A stretch of 36,163 bases of DNA from an uncultured Oscillospiraceae bacterium (GTDB lineage Bacteria > Bacillota > Clostridia > Oscillospirales > Oscillospiraceae). The notes beneath the pieces were generated by a model. The model saw only the letters and a program-made list of their open reading frames with translations. It did not search any database and was not told where the DNA came from. The position numbers were made by a program, and so were the translations under genes. Below are positions 10,898 to 17,977 of this stretch, piece by piece (the stretch's first letter is position 1; every line of letters starts with the position of its first letter). The stretch is taken from contig CAKTOX010000019.1 of assembly GCA_934590355.1 (NCBI GenBank), positions 1-36,163 of the forward strand, given 5' to 3'.

Positions 10898-11818
10898 TCA
10901 GATGATCTGGAAAAACTCAACAATCGTGTCGCTCGGCCCGTTTACCCACGCGGAGCGTACTTTGCCATATGGCGGCAGAGTATGCTCAACGATCGGGCGA
11001 ATCGTCTCAAAGCCGTTATCGCTGCAAACGGAAAGGGTTTGCTCGAGGTCATCCGTTGTAAAGCAGGTTGCGAAAATGCCGAGATTTTCGGGCACGGCTA
11101 TGTTCTTGAGCGATGCTCCTCCAACGGAATAGTGTATAAGCTCGACAACCGGACAGCCGGGAGTAAGGTACATTGCCAGTCTGCTGTGCGTTCCGTACGG
11201 CACCTGCACGACAGGGTCAATAAGGCCATCGGGCATGGTGTCATCGAACACAAGCTTTCTGCCGAGTATGTCCCCATAGAATTTCTTAGCCTCATCCATA
11301 TCCTGCATTACCTGTGCGCAGTCGGTCAGGTTTCCGAAATATCCGTCAATATGAGGGATAGGCTCTTTAAGCCGCTGTATCATGGCAATGGGGAGTTTAT
11401 CGGGGCCGAGCATTACGCCCTCCGACACGTCCATATCGATCCAATCGGCGCAATAGTGCACCGGGGCGGACAGGAATTTATATCCCATTTCGCTGAAGTC
11501 AAGGCAGGCCTTCATGTTGTCGCTGCTCTGAACGGCAATATCCAAATAGCCGTGATCCCAAGGCTTAGCCATATCGCGAATGTATTTACCGCTGTTCGCC
11601 GAAAACTGTATAAGCTGCAGCACGGAGTCCTGCTCGCTGTTTTTCAAAATGCAGTATTGTGCGGAGGAATTATCAAGCTTATACAGAGCTTTTACTGCTT
11701 GCTCATCGTAGCTTCCCCTCGCAATTATCCGAAAGCGCATATAGCGGCAGTAAAATTCCGATGATTCCTCAAGGTTTTTGACGCTGATGCATATGCGCAA
11801 AATGCCACTGTATGTCAT
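10898..11818 (-). CDS. Double VOC-domain protein, function unknown
   Basis: A 306-residue protein with two vicinal-oxygen-chelate (glyoxalase/bleomycin-resistance/extradiol dioxygenase) modules, about residues 1-150 and 155-306. The fold is indicated by 'LRICISVKNLEESSEFY' and 'DCAQVMQDMDEAKKFYGDIL'. The length and domain doubling resemble type I extradiol dioxygenases. However, the His residues expected at the first strands are absent (Asn in FGNLTD); in the C-terminal half only acidic residues (VVELIHY, DTIVEFFQ) remain at usual ligand positions. The ribosome binding site is weak. A terminator-like hairpin separates it from the upstream hydrolase. It may be an isomerase, lyase or binding protein for the pathway intermediate. 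The fold is fairly sure; activity is not. Confidence 0.75.
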   Translation of the reverse strand: MTYSGILRICISVKNLEESSEFYCRYMRFRIIARGSYDEQAVKALYKLDNSSAQYCILKNSEQDSVLQLIQFSANSGKYIRDMAKPWDHGYLDIAVQSSDNMKACLDFSEMGYKFLSAPVHYCADWIDMDVSEGVMLGPDKLPIAMIQRLKEPIPHIDGYFGNLTDCAQVMQDMDEAKKFYGDILGRKLVFDDTMPDGLIDPVVQVPYGTHSRLAMYLTPGCPVVELIHYSVGGASLKNIAVPENLGIFATCFTTDDLEQTLSVCSDNGFETIRPIVEHTLPPYGKVRSAWVNGPSDTIVEFFQII

Positions 11819-11842
11819 TTATTTAACCACATCGCTTTCTTT

Positions 11843-11874
11843 AAAAGGGGCAGACCGAGCCTGCCCCCTCTTTT
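11843..11874 (-). terminator. Intra-operon terminator-like hairpin
   Basis: Arms GGGGCAG (11847-11853) and CTGCCCC (11861-11867), loop of 7. On the minus strand the stem is followed by TTTT (11843-11846), and it lies between the hydrolase stop and the VOC start. On the plus strand the stem is followed by CTCTTTTGTTTTT. It may partly end transcription after the hydrolase gene and reduce expression of the three downstream genes. Confidence 0.65.
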
Positions 11875-11886
11875 GTTTTTATTCTA

Positions 11887-12909
11887 TTATTCGGGATAAA
11901 CGCAGCGGTCCTCGAAGTGGAGCATTCCTTCAACGGGGAACATAGTCTCCAGCATATAGCGGTGCAGCGCATTGCCGGTGGTGCCGACATAGCCCTCGGG
12001 GTCTCTCAGGAAGGCGATCACTTCCGCAGCAAACTCCTGCGGGTAGTCGAGCCAGCCCATGATGCCCGCATACTCGATGACCTTGATCTTGTTGATTTCG
12101 GAACCGAGGCGGGATGCAGCGTGGTCTACGCTTTCAAATACAGGTGGCTTAACACAGTCCATGGAACCTACGAGCTGAAGGGAGGGCTGCTTCACATAGG
12201 GGAGAACTCTCTTGAGATCCCATGCGTAGAGTGCGGTCATGAGGCAGCTGCCGCCCTTGTCGAAGTGGAGCATATTGGCCATTGCCGCTCTCTGTACATA
12301 CTCAAGCTTGGAATCGGGGTTCTCATTGAGCTGCTCAAGGAACATTGCTGCCATATGGGAGCCGTCGGGCTGACGCTGGAGGAAGCCGGTCTCGGGACCG
12401 ACAACTTCGCCGGGCTTGAGGTTGCGGGTGATGGGCATATTATATGCGCCGATCTGGTCACGACGAGCGTGCTTATCCTTGCGGAGTTCGTCCTCATAGA
12501 TCGCAAGTCCGCCGAAAACGAGCTTGTCAACTCTCTCAGGGAAGCGAGCCGCCAGGTCGACCATCAGCAGAGAGCCGGAGTGCTGACCGACAAACGATGC
12601 CTTCTCAACGCCGATGGCGTCCATGAAATCAACGACGGACTGGGTAAAGTCGTTCAACTCCATACCGCGAGGTGCGGGAGAAGAGAAGCCGAAGCCGAGG
12701 GTATCGGGAGCATAGCATTTGAAGCCTGCGGCGGCAACGAGCGGAAGCACGCGCTCAAACTCAAAGTTATTCCACATGCACTGATGGAGGAATATGACAG
12801 GTTCGCCTTCTCCTATCGTTTCATAGTACATCTGCACAGTCTGCTTTTCGTTGCTCAGACTGGGGATGACAGCATAGTTTCTAACTACGTCAAGTCTGTT
12901 AGTAGCCAT
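11887..12909 (-). CDS. Alpha/beta-hydrolase-fold protein with altered catalytic residues
   Basis: A 340-residue alpha/beta-hydrolase-fold protein. Typical fold landmarks are present: EPVIFLHQ (36-43), the cap region, 'FVGQHSGSLLMVDLAARFPE' around the nucleophile elbow (106-125), and 'YPQEFAAEVIAFL' near the end. By alignment with the usual Gly-x-Ser-x-Gly elbow, the nucleophile position is His110 (G108-Q-H-S-G112), with Ser111 one residue later. The place of the catalytic His (normally Gly-His before the last helix) reads AGIMGW (281-286). Asp251 is at the acid position. It may be a non-hydrolytic member (lyase, dehydratase or binding protein) or use Ser111. The ATG at 12909 has AGAGGT at 6-nt spacing. 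It is 84 bp after the flavoenzyme gene in the same operon. Confidence 0.85.
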   Translation of the reverse strand: MATNRLDVVRNYAVIPSLSNEKQTVQMYYETIGEGEPVIFLHQCMWNNFEFERVLPLVAAAGFKCYAPDTLGFGFSSPAPRGMELNDFTQSVVDFMDAIGVEKASFVGQHSGSLLMVDLAARFPERVDKLVFGGLAIYEDELRKDKHARRDQIGAYNMPITRNLKPGEVVGPETGFLQRQPDGSHMAAMFLEQLNENPDSKLEYVQRAAMANMLHFDKGGSCLMTALYAWDLKRVLPYVKQPSLQLVGSMDCVKPPVFESVDHAASRLGSEINKIKVIEYAGIMGWLDYPQEFAAEVIAFLRDPEGYVGTTGNALHRYMLETMFPVEGMLHFEDRCVYPE

Positions 12910-12954
12910 AGGTTTACCTCTTTTCTTAATGTAAATGTTTTGTGTTTATTTTTT

Positions 12955-12985
12955 TCATCACTGCCTGAGCTCTCGACCGTGATGA
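12955..12985. repeat. Short inverted repeat between flavoenzyme and hydrolase genes
   Basis: TCATCAC (12955-12961) and GTGATGA (12979-12985) flank a loop of about 17 bases. On the minus strand it is followed by an A-run rather than a U-run, so it is not a normal terminator; it overlaps the last few bases upstream of the flavoenzyme stop region. Significance is uncertain. Confidence 0.35.
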
Positions 12986-12993
12986 GAATGCAC

Positions 12994-14985
12994 TCAGATC
13001 TCGAGAGCGGCAAAGAAGCCGTCATGTATTGCGGAGGTGATGGTATCGGGAGTTCCGGCATCGCCTATAATATGTACCTCATCAAAGCGCTCGCTGAGCA
13101 TATCGTAGAGCTTATTATCCGCCTTTGTGCCAAAGGCGATAACCGCATCGCCGCAGCTGAGAAGCTTCTTTTCTCCCGTCTTGATATCCTCGATCTCAAC
13201 GCCGCCGTCTACGAAGCGGGAGACCTTGTGGCCGCAATACACGGGAACCTCGGCTGCCGCCAACTTCTTCATCATAACTATGCGAGTCATGAGCTCCTCC
13301 TTGAGGATGAGGTCGGGAAGCATTTCGACTATGCTGACCTTGTGGCCGCGTTCAAGCAACTCCAGGGCAGTCTCAACGCCCACCTGTCCGCCGCCGCAAA
13401 TGACTATATCACCGTTGACTTCAGCCTTATTGATGAGGACATCCTGGCCGGTCTTTGCCTTCTCTATGCCGGGGATAGGGGGTACGAGCGGAGTCGCACC
13501 GGTGGCAAGAAGAACGTAGTCGGCTTCGAGCATTCCGAGGTTTTCTTCGGTCACGGGCGTGCTGAGCTTAATGTCAACGTTGTCCATGCGCCCAAGCTGA
13601 ACCTTGAAAAACTCAGGAACATGCTGTAAGATATCCTTACAGGGAGAGCTGGAGGCCATGAGCAGCTGGCCGCCGCAGAGCTTATCGGAGGCTTCATAGA
13701 CAGTGACCTTATGGCCTCGCTGTCCCGCTATGTATGCAGCCTCCAGACCGGCAGGCCCTGCACCTATTATGGCAACATTCTTCTTGACCTCGGCCTTGCC
13801 GACATTCCCCTTCGGGAAGCGGCTTTCACGGCCGGCAATCGGGTTGAAGGTGCAGCGCAGCGGCATCTGCGCAAATACGCGCTTACCAATGCAGTAGTTG
13901 CAGTTAAGGCATTTGCGTATGCCGTCAAGGTCGCCCTTCTCGATCTTTTTCACGAAGTTGGGCTCAACGATCCACTCGCGGGACAGAGACACAAAATCTG
14001 CCTGACCGCTTGCGAGAACATCTTCGGCGACCTCTGCATCAAATATTCTTCCTTGGGCAAACACAGGAATGCTTACGACATCCTTAATTGCCTTTGCAAG
14101 GTATGCCAGCGTCGCCTTAGGCTGATAGATGGTCGGGATCATCCACTCTACGCTCTCAAACACCGCAGCCTCACAGTCGAGTGCCGCAACGCCGTCCTCT
14201 TCCATCCACTTGGCAAGTATCTTGGACTCCTCTACGCCGCGTCCCGCATCACCGAGGAACTCGTCAACAGACCAACGCACGATGATCGGGAAATCCTTAC
14301 CGCACTTTGCCTGAATGTCAAGTATCAGCTCATGCAGCAAGCGGTAACGATTTTCAAGGGAGCCGCCATATTCGTCGGTGCGGTTGTTAAACCACGGGGT
14401 AAGGAACTCGGAGATGAGGTATCCGCCTATCGCGTGAATGGTAACGGCATCAAATCCGGCGCGCTTGCAGTTAAGGCAGCTATAGCCAAAGCAATCGATC
14501 ATGGTTTTGATCTCTTCCTTCGTAAGCGGACGGACGGGTGCTCCGACGAAGCGTGAATTCAAGGTCCCCGGAGCTACTCGAGTGACGTCATACACGCCCT
14601 GACTGCCCTTATCATACGGAAAGCCGAGAGACTGAGCGCCGCCGCCGGTGGAAACATTGATCGTGCACTTTGCACCTGCACGGTGTATTGCCTCGGTAAG
14701 CTCCGCCATCATCGGAACATACATATTGTCGTCAACGCGAATGGAGCCGGGATACGGGTCGATTTTATCTACCTTGGTCGCGCCCTGAGCCGAATGGACG
14801 GTGATCAGACCGCAGCCGCCGCGTGCGCGCTCAACATAGTAGTCGATGATCTTGTCTGTGATCTCACCGTCGCTTGACGCATAAAGCGTTTCCGTCGGTC
14901 CCATTACTACTCTGTTTTTAAGCTGAAGGTTGCCGATTTTGCCCGGAGCGAGCAGATGCTGGAACTGAGTGTTCTGATTTTTCAT
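12994..14985 (-). CDS. OYE/FAD Fe-S flavoenzyme 1 (BaiCD/BaiH/2-enoate reductase family)
   Basis: A 663-residue NADH:flavin oxidoreductase. Residues 1-345 form an Old-Yellow-Enzyme barrel for FMN ('GYLISEFLTPWFNNRTDEYG' at 188-207). Cys359, 362, 365 and 378 should bind a [4Fe-4S] cluster, and residues 400-663 carry two nucleotide folds: FAD motif GAGPAGLEA (408-416) and NAD(P) motif GGGQVGVETA (531-540). Relatives include 2,4-dienoyl-CoA reductase, 2-enoate reductase and the bile-acid enzymes BaiCD and BaiH, all of which reduce or oxidise C=C bonds conjugated to a carbonyl. The ATG at 14985 has a perfect AGGAGG at 6-nt spacing; an in-frame start 21 bases upstream lacks one. It heads the five-gene operon, opposite MarR. 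The Cys spacing (2-2-12) differs from the usual 2-3-11. Confidence 0.93.
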   Translation of the reverse strand: MKNQNTQFQHLLAPGKIGNLQLKNRVVMGPTETLYASSDGEITDKIIDYYVERARGGCGLITVHSAQGATKVDKIDPYPGSIRVDDNMYVPMMAELTEAIHRAGAKCTINVSTGGGAQSLGFPYDKGSQGVYDVTRVAPGTLNSRFVGAPVRPLTKEEIKTMIDCFGYSCLNCKRAGFDAVTIHAIGGYLISEFLTPWFNNRTDEYGGSLENRYRLLHELILDIQAKCGKDFPIIVRWSVDEFLGDAGRGVEESKILAKWMEEDGVAALDCEAAVFESVEWMIPTIYQPKATLAYLAKAIKDVVSIPVFAQGRIFDAEVAEDVLASGQADFVSLSREWIVEPNFVKKIEKGDLDGIRKCLNCNYCIGKRVFAQMPLRCTFNPIAGRESRFPKGNVGKAEVKKNVAIIGAGPAGLEAAYIAGQRGHKVTVYEASDKLCGGQLLMASSSPCKDILQHVPEFFKVQLGRMDNVDIKLSTPVTEENLGMLEADYVLLATGATPLVPPIPGIEKAKTGQDVLINKAEVNGDIVICGGGQVGVETALELLERGHKVSIVEMLPDLILKEELMTRIVMMKKLAAAEVPVYCGHKVSRFVDGGVEIEDIKTGEKKLLSCGDAVIAFGTKADNKLYDMLSERFDEVHIIGDAGTPDTITSAIHDGFFAALEI

Positions 14986-15083
14986 GTTTTTCCTCCTAAT
15001 CGTCATTATGTAAATTGTTGCTTAGTATTAACCCTTCTTTATTCTTCACTATTAAGTATGGTAAAGTCTTATTGACTGTTACA

Positions 15084-15112
15084 AGATTATCATGCACAGT
15101 GCATTCTGTCAA
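15084..15112 (-). promoter_or_regulatory. Operon promoter with 13-bp palindromic operator
   Basis: On the minus strand a consensus -35 TTGACA (15107-15112) is followed by -10 candidates GATAAT (15086-15091, 15-bp spacer) or TAATCT (15084-15089, 17-bp spacer). The spacer is almost filled by the palindrome ATGCAC-N-GTGCAT (15092-15104). A repressor bound here would block RNA polymerase, and the divergent MarR gene is the obvious candidate. Confidence 0.65.
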
Positions 15113-15268
15113 TTGAAATTAGATTTTTCAGCTATTTTTACAAGCGCATATATACATTTTAGTGTTATTTATACAAACTTTCTTCAAATCTCAGACATTT
15201 TTGAAAAAAGCAAATAAAGCATCTTGAAATTGTGCGTTTAATAATATATGATTAAATTTAATGTACAC

Positions 15269-15296
15269 TTGACAGTAAGTGATTATTTAATATTTA
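15269..15296 (+). promoter_or_regulatory. Candidate MarR promoter
   Basis: A perfect TTGACA (15269-15274) is followed after 16 bases by TATTTA (15291-15296). The -10 match is poor. If real, transcription would begin near 15303, which favours the GTG at 15310 over the one at 15298. Confidence 0.35.
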
Positions 15297-15309
15297 TGTG
15301 AGGCAAAAT

Positions 15310-15810
15310 GTGAAAAACAACAAAGAAAACAACGAAAACGCGCTTGAAAATCTTGATCTGTATGTTTCATACGCAAATCTCAATCATGAGGTGCTGAGTA
15401 AGCCCTTCACGGATTATGTCAGAGATGAGTACGGATGGACACAGCTTCAATTTTCTGCAATATGCTATCTTAAGCGCAACAAGATCTTATCGATGTCTTC
15501 GCTTGCGGATATGCTGTCGATCACACGCCAGCAGGCCACCCAGCTTGTCGACAGCCTTAATAAAAAGCAGCTTGTTGTGCGCGAGCAGGATAACGAAAAC
15601 AGGCGCATGGTATACGTTCGCCCTACCGAGCTTGCCGTACGGCAGCTGCTTGAAGCGGAAACAGCATTCGCGGAAAAAGTTCAGGACTATATCAGTTCTC
15701 TGCCTGAGGATCTGCAGATAAAGGTCAACGACGCCATACGAGTAATGGCCGCGGTTTTCGCCGAGTATGCCGATACTAACGAAAACATCATGAAGCGAAA
15801 AAGAAAGTAA
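15310..15810 (+). CDS. MarR-family transcriptional regulator
   Basis: A 166-residue winged-helix regulator. The DNA-binding part lies at about residues 58-105: MSSLADMLSITRQQATQLVD is helix-turn-helix, followed by a wing with DNENRRMVYV, and helices at both ends form the dimer. MarR proteins are dimeric repressors that bind short palindromes and release them on binding phenolic, aromatic or other small ligands. I place the start at GTG 15310 because GAGG precedes it by 6 nt; GTG 15298 in the same frame lacks a ribosome binding site. It is divergent from the flavoenzyme operon and probably controls it through the palindrome at 15092-15104; that link is inferred from position. Confidence 0.88.
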   Translation: MKNNKENNENALENLDLYVSYANLNHEVLSKPFTDYVRDEYGWTQLQFSAICYLKRNKILSMSSLADMLSITRQQATQLVDSLNKKQLVVREQDNENRRMVYVRPTELAVRQLLEAETAFAEKVQDYISSLPEDLQIKVNDAIRVMAAVFAEYADTNENIMKRKRK

Positions 15811-15870
15811 CCGCCTTTTTTCCGGCAAAAGCTCGGCCGAAAAAACGACACATAATGAGTAATATGAACT

Positions 15871-15919
15871 GCGCCCCGCCTCTCGGATGACATGATGTAT
15901 CATCCGAAAGGCGGGGCGC
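15871..15919. repeat. 18-bp-stem hairpin without U-run
   Basis: GCGCCCCGCC (15871-15880) pairs with GGCGGGGCGC (15910-15919). The stem continues as T-A, one C/A mismatch, then TCGGATGA with its complement, closing on a 9-nt loop (15891-15899). No U-run follows on either strand. It lies between marR and the tRNA terminator. It is much more stable than the other hairpins in the window. Confidence 0.75.
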
Positions 15920-15954
15920 TCAGCTATGTGAAAGATATCCGGTCAACGGCATAG

Positions 15955-15998
15955 AAAAATCGAGTGGTCATAAGTGAAATCCCTTATGACCACTCGAT
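15955..15998 (-). terminator. Rho-independent terminator of tRNA-Leu
   Basis: A perfect 16-bp stem (15959-15974 with 15983-15998) around an 8-nt loop. On the minus strand it is followed by U5 (15955-15959). It starts 2 bases after the CCA end of the tRNA. Confidence 0.88.
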
Positions 15999-15999
15999 A

Positions 16000-16085
16000 T
16001 GGTGCCGGTGGTGGGACTCGAACCCACACGGAGTTGCCCCCGGCGGATTTTGAATCCGCTACGTCTACCATTCCATCACACCGGC
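16000..16085 (-). tRNA. tRNA-Leu (anticodon CAA)
   Basis: An 86-nt type II tRNA. The acceptor stem GCCGGTG/CACCGGC is perfect, followed by discriminator A and an encoded CCA. The anticodon arm GCGGA-TTCAAAA-TCCGC gives anticodon CAA, which reads the Leu codon UUG. A long variable arm (GGGGGCAACTCC) and the T-arm GTGGGTTCGAGTCCCAC are visible. It has its own promoter and terminator, so it is a single-gene unit. Confidence 0.95.
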
Positions 16086-16103
16086 CAATACTGTAACAGA
16101 TGC

Positions 16104-16132
16104 ATTATAACCTAATCCGAAGAATTATTCAA
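16104..16132 (-). promoter_or_regulatory. tRNA-Leu promoter
   Basis: On the minus strand TTGAAT (16127-16132), 17-bp spacer, perfect TATAAT (16104-16109). The -10 ends 18 bp before the mature 5' end of the tRNA. Confidence 0.78.
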
Positions 16133-16260
16133 GCCCGTTAGTGAACTATTAGTGTAATTTTTTGTTCCCAGTTTACAATTTTTTTGCCGTAAGCACTACC
16201 AAAATTGAAAATTATATGTTACAATGTTTCAATGTAAATTTATAAGAAAGAGGAAGCACC

Positions 16261-16950
16261 ATGAAAAAGATACTCGTACTTGAAGATGAACCGAATATCC
16301 GCAGTTTTGTGGTCATTAACCTCCGCCGCAACGGATATGAGCCCATTGAAGCCGAAAACGGCACGACCGCGCTCAGCCTTATCGAGAAAAATCCCGATAT
16401 CAGCCTCGCGCTGCTTGACGTCATGCTGCCGGATATAGACGGCTTTGAGGTCTGCCGCCGCATTCGCGCCTCCGGCTCCAAGATCGGTATAATCATGCTC
16501 ACGGCAAAAAGTCAGGAGATAGACAAGGTCACGGGTCTCATGACAGGCGCCGACGATTACGTTACGAAGCCCTTCTCCCCGGCCGAGCTGACCGCGAGAG
16601 TCGATGCGCTTATCCGCCGTCTCGGCAGCGACGCCGGCGACAAGCCCAGCTATGAAATATCCAGCGGCCCGTTCCTGCTCAACACACGCAACCGCACCCT
16701 TGAAAAGGACTGCAAGCGTCTCAAGCTCACGCAGATAGAGTACCTGCTGATGAAGCTTTTTATGGAAAACCCCGGAAAGGCAATGTCCAGAGAAGACATT
16801 CTCAAAGCCGTCTGGGGTGAGGATTTTTCGGGCGAACTGAAGACGGTGGACGTTAACATCCGCCGCCTGCGCATTAAAATCGAGGCAGACCCGACGGAGC
16901 CTGAATTCCTCACGACAGTGTGGGGCTTCGGCTACAAATGGGGCTACTGA
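16261..16950 (+). CDS. OmpR/PhoB-family response regulator
   Basis: A 229-residue two-component regulator. The receiver domain (1-118) has the acidic pocket Glu8-Asp9-Glu10, phosphoacceptor Asp53 (LLDVMLPD), Thr81 and Lys103 (TKPF). The C-terminal winged helix (about 132-229) contains 'LTQIEYLLMKLFMENPGKAM' and ends with the usual TVWGFGYKW. Phosphorylated dimers bind direct repeats upstream of target genes. The ATG has AGAGGA 8 nt upstream. A TTGAAA (16205-16210) with TTCAAT 17 bases later is a weak candidate promoter. The partner kinase gene follows directly. Its target genes cannot be told. Confidence 0.93.
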   Translation: MKKILVLEDEPNIRSFVVINLRRNGYEPIEAENGTTALSLIEKNPDISLALLDVMLPDIDGFEVCRRIRASGSKIGIIMLTAKSQEIDKVTGLMTGADDYVTKPFSPAELTARVDALIRRLGSDAGDKPSYEISSGPFLLNTRNRTLEKDCKRLKLTQIEYLLMKLFMENPGKAMSREDILKAVWGEDFSGELKTVDVNIRRLRIKIEADPTEPEFLTTVWGFGYKWGY

Positions 16951-16972
16951 ATTGTTTCCCGGGAAGTGGCCG

Positions 16973-17968
16973 ATGTTTTTTAAAGATCTCAAATGGCAGC
17001 TGCTCGCCTCGAGCGCTGCCGCGCTTGTCCTGATCGCAGGACTTATAGTTTGCATAGCCAAGGAGCTGACCGCTCCGGCAATTATCCTTGCCGTTTTGAC
17101 GGGCGCGTATATCGTGTGCGTGAACCTCTGGTTCGATAAATACGTTTCAAAGCCCATCCATTCGCTCAGCGAGGCGGCAAAGTATATTGCCGAGGGCAGC
17201 TACGGCGCACAGGTGCCTTCCGCCGGAGATAACGAGATAGGCCGGCTCACGGACGATATAAATCAGATGTCGGCCAAGGTCGCCCGCTCGGACAAGGCAA
17301 CGGCGGAGTTCATTTCACAGATATCGCACGAGCTGCGCACCCCGCTGACGGCGATACTCGGCTGGAGCGAGACACTTCAGTACGACCCCGCGATAAAGGA
17401 CGATTCGCTGCGCGGTGTAAAGATAATTTCCAAGGAGGCGGAAAGGCTCACGGGAATGGTCGCGGATCTTTTGGAGTTCACGCGCATCCAGGACGGACGC
17501 TTCAATCTGCGCATGGAGCTGGTCGATATTGCGGCCGAGCTTGAGGACTCGCTGTTTACCTACGGCAAGCTCATGAGCGAGGCCGGCATTGAGGTGAATT
17601 ACACACCGCCCGAATACGACATCCCGCTCATCTCCGGTGACCCTGAGCGGCTCAAGCAGGTGTTTCTCAATCTGCTCGACAACGCGGCAAAGCACGGCGG
17701 CGACGGCGGCAAGGCGGACATTTCGCTCAAGCTTGAAAGCGGCAGCGTCGTCATTTGCATCCGCGACTACGGCCACGGCATCCCCGATGCCGAGCTTCCG
17801 CTCGTCAAAAACAGATTTTACAAGGGCAGCTCTAAAAATCGCGGCAGCGGCATAGGTCTTGCCGTGTGCGACGAGATCATAACCCGTCACGGCGGAACGC
17901 TCGCCATTTCAAACGCCGACGGCGGCGGCTGCCTTGCAAAGATAACTCTCCCTATATCCGAAAACTGA
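16973..17968 (+). CDS. Sensor histidine kinase
   Basis: A 331-residue membrane kinase for the preceding regulator. Two membrane helices (about 9-29 and 35-54) are separated by only a few residues, so there is no extracytoplasmic sensor domain. A HAMP-like linker (55-108) follows, then the dimerisation and phosphoacceptor box ISHELRTPLTA with His119, and the ATPase domain with N-box LLDNAAKH (Asn237), DYGHGIPD and GSGIGLAV. I chose ATG 16973, preceded by GGGAAG; an in-frame TTG at 16952, one base after the regulator stop, is possible and would add 7 residues. The signal may be sensed in the membrane. The next gene starts 10 bases after the stop. Confidence 0.9.
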   Translation: MFFKDLKWQLLASSAAALVLIAGLIVCIAKELTAPAIILAVLTGAYIVCVNLWFDKYVSKPIHSLSEAAKYIAEGSYGAQVPSAGDNEIGRLTDDINQMSAKVARSDKATAEFISQISHELRTPLTAILGWSETLQYDPAIKDDSLRGVKIISKEAERLTGMVADLLEFTRIQDGRFNLRMELVDIAAELEDSLFTYGKLMSEAGIEVNYTPPEYDIPLISGDPERLKQVFLNLLDNAAKHGGDGGKADISLKLESGSVVICIRDYGHGIPDAELPLVKNRFYKGSSKNRGSGIGLAVCDEIITRHGGTLAISNADGGGCLAKITLPISEN

Positions 17969-17977
17969 GGTAAATAA

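Larger units (their letters stand above)
14986..15309. other. AT-rich divergent promoter region between flavoenzyme 1 and MarR
   Basis: No gene is seen in these 324 bases. The content is strongly AT-rich compared with the flanking genes. It contains the operon promoter with its 13-bp palindrome (15084-15112), a weaker MarR promoter (15269-15296), and between them only A/T tracts. The leader of the flavoenzyme gene would be about 90 nt long. Confidence 0.7.

Noticed and set aside
10883..11764. 293-codon plus-strand frame opposite the double-VOC gene
   Set aside because: Antisense shadow with no recognisable domain.
10898..11818. Extradiol ring-cleavage dioxygenase
   Set aside because: Size and domain doubling fit, but the two His iron ligands are missing and oxygen-dependent chemistry is unlikely in this organism.
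11917..13629. 570-codon open frame on the plus strand opposite the hydrolase and flavoenzyme 1 genes
   Set aside because: It is antisense to two clearly recognisable genes, its translation has no family character, and it arises from third-position GC bias.
15811..15850. Terminator directly after marR (T-run, CGGC/GCCG stem, A-run)
   Set aside because: The T-run lies before the stem and pairs with the A-run; no U-run follows, and the core stem is only 4 bp.
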